Made by a program: the position numbers and the translations under genes | The notes under the pieces: model-generated | The model's input: the letters and a program-made list of their open reading frames with translations, nothing else | What the model was told of the DNA's origin: nothing | Database searches by the model: none | Part shown: positions 28,701 through 40,700 of the stretch, in pieces | Position numbering within the stretch: the first letter of the stretch is position 1 | Layout of the letters: each line of letters starts with the position of its first letter | DNA from: Mauremys mutica | Lineage: Eukaryota > Chordata > Testudines > Geoemydidae | Assembly: GCF_020497125.1 (NCBI RefSeq) | Contig: NC_059084.1 | Coordinates: forward strand, 9,947,501-10,011,500 | Direction: 5' to 3' | Length of the DNA: 64,000 nt

Positions 28701-31700
28701 TGTCTAGATTTATATCCATGTAGCCAAGATCAGAATCTGACCTTTATATTTTCAACACAGGGAGAGACTTTCTTGCAAACCTGTTTGTAACCTTTGTGTT
28801 CTTTCAAAATATATCAGCCTTACTGCCCCTTTTGTTACCATATGAGGTTGTGAAAGTACTTTGCTTAAAACCTCCATTGCTTTAGCTAGAATCCAGCTTT
28901 GTTCTTAGCTGTCTGGCCTGTTTTAAAGCTCTCGCCAATTGTGACAAACCCAGGTCTTACAACTGAGACAGAACAAACCGTTTAACAGTAAAATATGCTT
29001 GTTCCCCCAACACCAGCCTGCCAAACTGTCAAACATATTTTGTTATAGGTCATATATCTCACCACAAGAACAGCACGTGGGAGCTTAACTGAACCTTTCC
29101 AAAGCAACGTATCCTCCCGCATGTCACTTTCAAAGTTTCATCAAAAAGAATAACTATCCCTTTAGCTAGGCTCTGTGCCTCCCGCATAACTGATAGCTCC
29201 GTTGAGATCTTTAAGATTGGCTTAAAGATCAACATCCAGGAAAAGTCCTTGGCCTTTTAGGATCCAGGGGGTTCCAAATTGAGATATGTGTGCTGAAGAA
29301 TATCCACTGTGCTCAGAAACCCCACGTGTACCAGAACCTTTGGTTCACCTGGTCCGTTGCCTTTCCAGGAAAGGTGGGGGGCCATAATCTCAGGTGGAGT
29401 AAACTGGCACAGCTCCACTAGAAGTCAGTGAGGCTATGCTGACTAGCGCCAGCTAATACCACAGCCTGATTGGACCAAATGCTGTTTCACCAGTATTCAG
29501 GGCCACTCCTATGACACACAAAACCAAACCTCACGGAGGAGCTAAGCAGAGCAGTGAAAGCCTGCCTGCCCCCGCCCCATCCCCGGTAGTTCCTCGGCAA
29601 AGCTAGAAAAAGCAATGCTGGTTATTTCTTTATAAGCACATCCTCCTGTGATCTGTCACTCCATCAAGCAGCCGCATGCTAGTCCTAGTGCTGCAGGTGT
29701 GGCCTCTCGGGAGTATGTTCCTTTAATGCATATATTGGGCTAGACTGATCAGCCCAGGCATAAGTGTGCATGTGCCTGGTGAGTGGGAGCACACCTAGGG
29801 CCTTTCCACACCTTATGTGGCTGATAGTAGGGCAGAGCCCAAGAGCAGCCCATCAATGGGGATATCCGCTCCTCCTCCCGACCGCGAACAAATCCCCAGA
29901 ATGGGGGTTGGGAAGAACAGAGGCTACATCCCTTCCTCTATCCCTCTCCCTCTGCTCCCACCTAGTCTGTGGAGAGGGGCTGGTGCACTGGGGGCACCAG
30001 TTTGCTCCATTTATTAGGATGTGACACCCCCCCCCCAACTCTGGGTACAGGAGCAGCCATGAGTAAAATGTGGTGCAATGAAGCTAAGCAATGTGCTTAA
30101 GGTCGCATTAGTAAAAATGAGAGTGGAAGCCAGGAGTCCCGGCCTCCAGACTCATAGACTCTAAGGCCAGAAGGGACCATCATGATCACCTAGACTGACC
30201 TCCTGCACATTGCAGGCCACAGAACCTCGCTTACCCAGTCCTGTTCTAATCAGGAGTACGCTAAACACCCTGCCTATATTAATCACACTCTACATTATAT
30301 TCTTTGTATTGAACAGGTTGCCAACACTTTTTTTTTAATGCAGTTAACTAAATGGTGGATTAAAAATGTCATTTTCCTTGCAATGGTACAGGGTGTTTCA
30401 CTTGATTTTTTTCGGAAAGAAGATAACTCTTCTCTCCCTTTAATGGCTGTTGTTTTGAAGAAGTCTGGCCATGTTATGATATATAGCAGCATTTTTATTA
30501 GAGAGAGATCCTGTCTGATATAAGGCATTCACAGATTGCTATGGCATCAGCCTTTTCTCTTTGCAATGCACTGTTGGCTATTTATACAGAATAAATTTTT
30601 CCTTGGTACATGACTGCTGTAAAACAAAATATTAACCATTTTGAAATTTCCTTTTCTTAAAAATTAATAAAACCATACCAAGCAAGCCCAGGGTAGCTGA
30701 AGATCTGTTCGCTCTTACAGAGAATGATTTCTATACTGAGTCACCAGCTTGTCTTTTGCATCTTGGCAGAATGATTTTGTTTAAGGACAAAAAGCAAATC
30801 TCACCTCTTTGCAGCATATCAGTTGAGCTAGACTGGATGGACCTCATTGAAATGCAGATTCAGATTTTACCAGCATGCTGATTTTTCAAGCTAACATGTT
30901 TTCTGGTTGCCTGGATACAGTCTGCTGAAAAGCTGGATCTTTGCATGGAGTACTGGCTCCAGCCTCAGAAGGCAATGACTATTTCTCCTGTGGGCAATTC
31001 CATCATACAGCCTGACTATAACTAGGGTGACCAGATGTCCTGATTTTTATAGGGACAGTCTTGATTTTTGGGTCTTTTTCTTATATAGGCTCCTATTACC
31101 CCCCCACCTCCTGTCCCAATTTTTCACATTTGCTGTCTGGTCACCCTAACTATAACTGTCCTTTGAAAAACTAAACCATCCTGGAGTCCTTTTAATATAG
31201 TACATTTTACATTCAACCATCTACCTGCTATTTAATGCAAGTGCTTCCCTGTCAGATTTCAACATTACAGTTCACTTTTTTTTTCCATTTCACTAGATAA
31301 ATGCTTCACAGTGTATTTGTAAACCCAGGGTTTCCTTTTGACCTCTTGATACACAATATGCATCCGCAAACATACACTTGGTGCCTCTTGGGAGGTAACT
31401 TCTACTAAACACCAACAAGTCAAGAGAGAGGTTACTGAAAGGTGAACAATCAATAGAAAATAGCTCTGTCCTGTATTTGACCTAAGCTGCTTTTAAGTAC
31501 AGAAAACAAGAAGGCATGATTAGATCCAATACAATTTGCCAGGATGGAAAAGGGAATGGAATAAAGCAGATTTAGCTAGAACTACATCAATGATTTACAA
31601 GCCCATATGAACATTTATTAAATATTATTCTATTTAAAGCAAGAAGTGCCTCGTATTTTTATGATCTTTCTTTCTCGCCACATTCTTTCCTAAATATTAA

Positions 31701-34700
31701 TTTTCTTCCTCTTTCACTCCCCAGCATCCCTAAGGTAACTTCCGTACGGTAGAAACTGTGCTTTTTTGCACTGACCCAGTTTTGCAGCATGAAAGCAGGG
31801 AAGCCAGAGCCTAGGGGAAACGAGATTCTGTCTCTGAGTCTGAATGAAATGCAATGGTAGAGTCACGCTCTGTGTTGCGGAAGGAGGAGATTGTAGTACT
31901 TACAATATTTATTGATGGCTGCCAGTCCTACCAGCTTAGGCTGGGATCTAATCGGCTCTCATGAGATGAACAGTTAGGCTCGGCCAGTTCTTAGAGAGAA
32001 CTCCAAGGAAACACCAGAGTTCTGCAGCCGAAGGAGTGGGTGATTCACTCAATGATATCTTGCCCAATAAATCAGTAATAACATACTCCTGCAGTGGGTG
32101 TAATACATAATCAATGGCTTCCCCTCTCACCGTATGGTTGTGGCACCACAGGAATATACTGTATCTACATCTCAAAATTTCTACAGACGTGGGCATGCTG
32201 TGAAAGCAGACTTGAGCCATATGCTTCCCATTTAAATCAATAGGAAATTCACAAGGTTAGGCGCTCCCCATCTTGCACCCTTTCACACGGGTGCAGCCTA
32301 TCAGGGTTCTGGTGTATGTGGAAGGAGGTCCGAGTTAAGGCTATCGGACACTCTGCAGACTGGCCTGAGCTGGTGAGCTGCTCTTTTAGCTGAGCCGAGC
32401 AGACCCTCTGTGGAATCAGAGATCACAGTTCTCACCTGGAGCGGCCAGCATGCTTCATAATTAATTAATTAATTAATGTATGGAGTGTAGTCCATTAGGG
32501 ACATATGCATGCATTTCTGCTTGCAGATTACTAGCATCTGGAGGGTCCAAAAGACAGTGTGTGTTCACAGGAGATCATCATTATTCATTCAAAGAAGGGT
32601 TGGGTAATAGAATAGAATCCTGTTTGAACTAAAGGGAGTAAGATCTGCTCCTCACAAAAAGTTCTCTGCTTCTTAAAAAAGAGAGAAGCTAGTCCATATG
32701 TGTCATGTATACGTGGAACCAGAAGAGCAACATACAGTATATTCTTTTCTGATTCATTTGTAGCTTCATCAGGTCTGAGAGGAGCCACAAATTGGAGGCT
32801 AACCTGACGTGTCAATTACAGAGCCATGAAACACAACTGAGCCTTCTCTCTTTTGATCCAGAAGTCTCTTTATCCCCGTTTAACAGATGGGGGGGAATGG
32901 TGGCACAGAGTAGGCGACTTCCTCAAAGTAGCTCAGGAAGCCGATGTTGGAGCTGGAATAGAGCTCACCTGACCTGAGTCCTAGGAAGTTAGGAATCTCA
33001 TGGGCTATTTTGCATCTACAAATATCTTATCTACATAACAAACTATGTGCAAATTAGGCACATCCGGGCATGTGCAATTTTTCATGTGGTTCTGGGTTTC
33101 TTATATTTTGAAAATCAGGCCTGACATGTTTATAAAGCTGTTGGTAAATCATTGAAATATGCAAAAGTGCGTTTTGGGTTCAGTTTATCAGGGTGTGAGA
33201 ACCAACATCCCAGCCTTCATGATCTGCTTAATTTGCACAATCTCCGTTGTGGTCACTTTCACTGTAGGAATCTCCTAAGTTTCAGGGTTAACCTTGTAAC
33301 TGTTTACTTGTGCTCTTGGTATGCCGACTGTTCTATTAATTATAACACTAGAATACACAGGGCCATATTTACAAAGCACCCACTTGAATTATGCCACCTT
33401 TGACATGCATGTGGCCTTCGGCCTGAAAGGGATTCTGGACACTGCTGGATGGAATCAGGGGGGCTGGAACAATTTGTACAGTGGGGGGTGCTGAGAGCCA
33501 CTGAATCAAACTGTAAACCCTGTATATGATGGAAACCACTTCAAGCCAGGGGGTGTGTCAGCACCCCCAGCACCCCTAGTTCCAGCACCTATGGATGGAA
33601 TATGCTACTACCTGGTAGTCTGCCAACAGCAAGCAGAACACAGGTAAAACATTAACATTTACGGGACTCAGGCATCTACATCCTTTAGGTAGCTTTGAAA
33701 AATCTCAGCCCTGAACTTCCCTCTCCTCATCTCCTTTTCAGGCTCAGTTCTCCATCCTGAAAGAGCGACAATAAAACATTAATAATAAAGGTTGTCTATA
33801 AAGCACCAGCCTGCCAAAGCACTTGAGATACTGCACAAACCCTTAATATAGCAACCAAACAAAACATCATGCAATAAATAAAGCAACCGCAAATAAATAT
33901 CTTCATTAGAAGTGCCTGAGTCAATGCGGAACAAAAAGAAGGGGAGCCTCTGTTAATTTAAATGCGCTCCTACGGAGTTAAATTGCAGCCTTATATATAG
34001 CTCTTGCTGCCTGAGCGACAAGCATGGGCTTGCACAGACACCCACGCTGCATTCTCTGACTGATTATTTTTAGCATCAGTGACACGCTTACCTGAAGATA
34101 ACTTCTACCAAATAAGGACACCATTTGTCACAGTGTACATAGTTAATTAGCTGTGACAGTAGATCTCAGTGTTTATGCCAGTCTCTCTCTCGCGAGCAAA
34201 GCTCAGTGCTAAATATTCCCAACGAAATCACAAACCACTGTGTGGCTTGAAATCAGTGAAATTCTGTGCAGGCGGGGGGAATCCATCCACCCAGTTCTCT
34301 TTGCAGGGAGCCTGGGATTCCACTGAGGTTTATCAAAAGGCTCACTAAAATCCATTTGAACCTGGGCCAATTTCCAAACAGAGTGGCCAGTTCCAGAAAG
34401 TATCCCAAGGAGGCTTCAAGCACACGTTTAAAGCTAAGCGTGTGGGTAAATTCAATCTGACATCAGTGCTGTAGTAACTCAGACCCTTCTCTGAAACCAA
34501 AGAAAACAGTCACCTGAAGCCCTGACCAAAGTCACGTAGCTACACACCTCCCAAATCAAACCTGATGCTTCTACCAGGAAGAAGCTGGAACACTGATGCT
34601 GTGGCCCCACCTTCTCTGCCATTTCACATTCAAGATGGGATGTAACGTTATAGACCCTGGAAGACTTTGAGTGTTAAAATAGGCAGGTGGCAGTGTGGAG

Positions 34701-37700
34701 GTCTAATGTGATGGGGTTTCTCAATTCTCTCGCAGCATGGCGCACGATGCCCCAGCTACACGATAAAAACTTGTATGCACACTGAGGGGAAAATGGAATC
34801 CATGTTTCCCAAAGTTTATCTCCTCGAAAGACCCATGTCTTTGCGCCAGGCAGTGTTGTGGTTTCCTCTCTCAAGTGTCTCCTCAGGTGGGGTGTGCAGT
34901 TTTGGGAAAGCAATCACAACCTTGGTTTGGTAGATAAGCACAATTTGCTAGAGACCTCTCCTCTGGCCCAATTCCATGATTTCATCTTAGCCCCCATCAC
35001 AATACAGTTAAGATCAGATAAATTAGGCACTGTGGGCTTGATTCTCAGTGTAATCTACTGCTATTTTTACTGTCGATGGCATGGTGTAAACATGAGAATT
35101 TGGCCCTCTGTGCTTGCTCTTTGCCTTTGGACTCCAAACTGTTGTTGTTGGTTTGTCATCTTTTCACTATTGTGTAGTGCCATGAAGGATACAGTGGTAC
35201 AAACCAACTGGTGGCAAGGGTGAGCAGTTTGTGACATCTGCAGCTTCGTGGCTGGATGAGGGCTATTTTGTGCCACCCCACTCAGAGGCGCACTTTCAGG
35301 AACCACAGGACAGCCCTGGAACTACAAAGTTCCTGGCACCATGCAGTAATGCATAAGGAAAACTGCCTTCCAGAGCGTGCATTGATGAGAAATGCTCTCA
35401 GCATGTCTCAGTGTACCAGTGCCAAAACTTCCAAATTGGGGCCATTTAGTGCTAAGCAGCCACGTATGGAATTTTTGGAGCCAGTGACTGACTATGGCTG
35501 TCTGCTTTCATAAATCCTTACATAGCCCTCAGCACCATACCAGCTGAGCTCCCTGTTTCTGCACATCTCTGCTGAATACTACTTAATGCGTCGTGTCTAC
35601 TTATGCAAACACCTGAGGAAGCAAAGCGGAACATGAAGTGAAAATTACAAGTATAATTTGTTCTAGGAATTCGTTTTCATTGAGACATTAAGTAATAAAG
35701 GAGTGTTTCTGAGTGTTCCTGTACAAGGCATACTATGGAAGTAACAGCCACCCTGGCAGTTCGGATATTAACTTTCGAAAGAGGCTCAATAATGTCCTAA
35801 ATTAATTAAACAGTCTTTCTACGCATTGCTCTTCATTCTAAAGATCATTTTGTTCCTCTGGGTTTCCGCTTGAATCCCTTATAGAATGAAGTACATCTGT
35901 CATACAGAGAGCAGTTATTGCAAATAATCGTATTTGCAAATGTTTTTTTTTTAACCTCTTGACATAATGGGCTCAGTTCATTTAATGCCATTGAGGTCTT
36001 ATTATCTGCACTCAGAACACACAGTGAAGGCGAACAAGGAATGTCAGGAGCTTGGCGCATCAGAACCGCAATTGTCTAGCGCACAATAGATTATTACCAG
36101 TGTCTGCCATAGCCTGAAGCATCAGGAACAGATAAATTAGTAAGAGATGAATGCGACTGAATGAGGCAATCTGGGGAAATATGGAATACTGCTATTTGGG
36201 GAGGGGCATATTTTCATAGCAACAAGTGGCTGATTTATTTGATTAGAAATGGGGGAAAAAGAGAGGGATTCTGCCCCACACTGATGTCAGTCAGGAGCAA
36301 CTCCACTGAAGTCAATGGATTTATACTGGAATAAGAGCAGAATCTGCTTAAGGAATTTTCAGGATTCAGTTCTGACGGGGAGTGAGGAGGCCACCTGATA
36401 AGTTGGAGTGAGGAAGGGTGCTGTGGGTCTGGCTGTGTAACTATCCGTGCAAAAGTTGAACATCCACTTTCTCTCCAGCTATTATATCTAACAGTTAGAA
36501 TTGATCCAGAATCTTTGAATGTTGACATTTTTTTAGTGAAGTAACGGCACCTATTTTTCATGAAAAGTTTTCCCATTTTTTGACTAACTCTAAAATAATT
36601 ATTTCAGTATTTTCATAAAATACTTAAGCACAGGTCTCCTTCCAGCCGGCAGAATGTTGTGTCATGTAAAACTAGTGATTTAAAGGTGAGATGGAAGTGT
36701 AACCCACACATCAGCTTAGGCGCCGCAAGCTTGGGAGGGGGGAGAAGTGAAGCGGCCACGGTGTGCTCGGGGCACTCGTGTGCGGAGCAGGAGTGAGCTG
36801 GGGCGAGGGGGGTGCCTCAGGGTGGAGGGTGGGGAGCTGCCGCAAGGGGGGGCGCCTCAAGGCGGAGGGGGGAGCTGCTGCGGGGGGGCACCTCAGGGCA
36901 GGAGTGCGCGGGGGGAGCAAGGTGGAAGTTTCACCTAGGGCGCGAAACAGCCTTGCACCAGCCCTGGCCCCACTCAGCATTATCACAATGCTATCATTGG
37001 AACAGTGGCTGCTGTGTGCTGAAATCCATCTACATGGTGGTCAGATCGCACACAGATTAGCGATTTCCACTGGAACCAGATGTGGATCCTAAAATAAAGG
37101 GAGTTCCTTAAATCTGAGAACTCACTAGTGAGTTCCACATCTATAAACTCAGGACTTAAATTCAGCCAGAGTTGTCCAGAGCAGAGCTCAGGTAAAGTTT
37201 TCCACTCTCCTGTAGTTTTTATAGTATTGGGGGTGCGGGGAGGTGGATCCGGGAAATACTCTATAAGAATGTATAAGCTTCATTGATCACCACTGAGATT
37301 TTCAAAGCCAACTAAGGGATTTAGCCACAGACTCCCATTGAAATGGATTTAAGGCTATTTGAAAATCTCAACGCATCTCTGCACTGCATAGGCATCTCCA
37401 CCACCTTAACTAAACTTACTAACTCCTGTCAAAGTATGCACTGAGTTTAGTGTAAAACGTGGCATAGTTTTTTGGGGAGAAGTCCATTTTTTCTGTGGTT
37501 CTCCCCAAAGTGGGAGTCAGACATTCAGAGGGGATATCCCCAGGACACTACATATTTCTGTATTTTCAAAATGGGGTTATCCTTGCCATGTGCGTGCCTT
37601 TCATCATGGAAAATATTTTCCCATGATCTATCTGCTGGCTGAGCTTGTTTGCATTGTCCTGCTGTATTCTGGTGGATGAGCAAAGAGCAAGCTGTCCCAG

Positions 37701-40700
37701 TGCTCATATATGCTCAGAAATTGTGTGGGGGACTGGCTCCAATCTGTTTTGCATGGTAGGCTATTCTAGCAATCTCTGCACCTTCTGTTTCATGAGTGGC
37801 ACTCAGGCTGCTGAGTTCTGGGAAGGAGGAGGAGGTAAATGAAAGCATGTCTTCAGTTACACTAAATGAGCATGTCCTTTCAGCCATCTGTAGACATTAC
37901 CTCCCAGATTAATAACTTGCATCATAGACTGCTCCTCATCAGCTGTCTTCTTTATATTTGTACACCAAACCTTTCCTTCCACAACTTCCAGTCATGATCA
38001 TGCATTATGCTCCTCTGGTAGGCAGAGACACTTATGTCATAAGCCCTTACATTGACACTAATTGTAGGCATAATTTCTTAAACTTATTTTCCTTTTCCAC
38101 CACAAAGTGGCTAAATGGTAGCCACAAAGAAAGGGGAATGGCCTGTAGCCATCCTATGTTGTGCTGAGATTCCGCTAGCTCTCACAAGCGAAGTAGGGTC
38201 AGGATGGGCTAAGGTGACCAGATGTCCTGATTTTATAGGGACAGTCCCGATATTTGGGGCTTTTTTTTTTATATGGGTTCCTATTACCCCTCCAACCCCC
38301 ATCCCGATTTTTCACACTTGCTATTTGGTCACCCTAGGCTGGGCTGGTAATTAGACAGGAGACCTCCACGGAGCACCCAAGTGTTGGAGATTCACTAGAT
38401 GACACCCTTCACACTGAGTGAAGACTGTACAAATGTCCCAGTCTAGCATCGGGGGGCACTTTTCCAAGTGTTTCAGATGAGTTGTAAAATCAGGCTCCTG
38501 ACCGCCTATTACAGATCACGTTGTAATTTTGCACGTGCCACTAAGACGGTTAAGCCCAGTATCTTGGCCAAATTGCATCTCAGGGACTTCTGCCTGCCTA
38601 AAATGCACCTACACTTCCAATAGCTCAGGAAGGGAAATGGACGTTTCACATGTGCAGGGCTTATAGGATCAGTCCCATGCATTCTTCACTTTCTGTCCTA
38701 AGCTGTTGGCAAGACAGTTATATATGGTGGAACGTCCCCCATGATCTACTCCCAAAGATGGCGTCACATCTTGGCACTAATGTGGTGATTGTCAACCATC
38801 GCATTGTTCATTCTACCTGCATGTTAAATCCATTGTCTGTGTTTGTTTGGGCAGTGCCTAGTACGATATGGTCCCATTATCTGTTGGCTTCTAAGCGCTA
38901 CCATAATACAAATATTAAATAAAGATAATAAACAAAGACAAAGTAAAATGAATCCTCTGTATCCATTATCAGCATCCCGGGGCACTGTGAAGCTTAACTA
39001 AGGCCTGGTCTACACTAAGGGGGGGGATCGAACTAAGGTACGCGACTTCAGCTACGCGAATAGCGTAGCTGAAGTCGAAGTACCTTAGTTCGGGCTACTC
39101 ACCCGTCCAGACGCCGCGGGATCGAAGTCCGTGGCTCCAAGGTCGACTCCGCCACCGCCGTTCGCGGTGGTGGAGTTCCGGAGTCGACCGGAGCGCGTGG
39201 GGAGTTCGAACTATCACGTCTTGATTAGACGCGATAGTTCGAACTCCGAGAAGTCGAACTCTCCGCGTCGACCTGCGCGGTAAGTATAGACCTACCCTAA
39301 CATTTGTAAAGTACTCTAAGATATTTTATTCTTAATGTTCAATCACTGATCTCTTTTTAGCTGAGATTGCCAGCAGAGGGGCCAGATGTGATGGTGTGTT
39401 TTATGATGTAGACATCTGTCCGTTATGAATTGCACTCTGATCTATCAACCTCATTCCCAATTCTCTAGCACAGGGATTGGCAACCTTTGGCATGCGGCCC
39501 GTCAGGGAAATCAGCTGGCAGGCCGCAGTTCGCCGTTCCAGGCCAATGGGGGCTGCGGGAAGCGGCAGCCAGCACATCCCTCGGCCTACGCTGCTTCCCG
39601 CAGCCCCCATTGGCTAGTGGGAGCTGCGATCGCCCGAATCTGCAGATGCTGCAGGTAAACAGACCGTCCCGGCCCACAGATTTCTCTGATGGGCCGCGTG
39701 CCAAAGGATGCTGATCCCTGATCTAAAACAAAAGTTTATTAAATGTACAGACTGAAGAGTTGGCCCAGCTCTTGCTTGAATAACAGCAACTGTTTCTTGA
39801 AAAAGCAGATTCCAATGATTAATATTTAAAAAGCCTCCAATATGAACTCCTGTTCAGCTTTCACAGTTGGATTTCAGCCATTTTGGCTGCCATTCAGAAC
39901 TGCCTATTCTAGCGTGGGAGCACCCAGCACAGATTATTTAACAATCCAGTTTGTCACAACTAAAATATTCAGGTTTGCAAATTATCTAAATTTAGCTATT
40001 TAAAAAACAACCCCAATGCAATTTGAATCTAATGGTTTCTGTAAATCTTTGCTTACACTAATTCCTATACAGCTGAGCCCTCATGCCCTGGTTAAGTGTT
40101 TGCAAGCCATTTACTCAAAGAAAACGGGTCTTTCCTACCCTTGCAATTAGCCCAGATTTCAGCCATCTGTGGGGCTGCACCTCTACAAATCTCTAGCCCT
40201 GGCAAAGACAGCCCTGCTGAAGCTGACCCTTATTTGAAACAGGGTCAGTTAAGCCCCACCAGTGCACACTGCAGCTTTCCCTGCCTATAATGCGGGTTTG
40301 CAGATACACCGACGGCTGCAATCAAGGATAAGGGCAAGTGTAGACAAAGCTGAAAAGTTTGGTGGTTAATTTAGTGCTCCTGAAAGATAGGAGCTAGAAC
40401 AATCAATTGACTTCCAGGGGAGGTGCAGGCATACATTCCAGGGCTAGAATCGAACTCACTGCACTGAGGTTTGCTTTTTATTTTAGGGTGGAATAGCCTG
40501 AGTCAAGGAGGAGATCAGGTGACCAGCCCACAGCACAAAGTGTGTGAGCTCAGAGATCAAAAGCAAAGCATGGCCCCGAAGCCAAGGCTGCTGTCTGCTG
40601 TTGACGTTTGTCCCTTTCTGCATGACTCCCCATGGGAAATGGGCTAAGGGACATGTGAATGGTGAGGTGCAGAGGAGACTTCACTATAAAGATTACCCCC

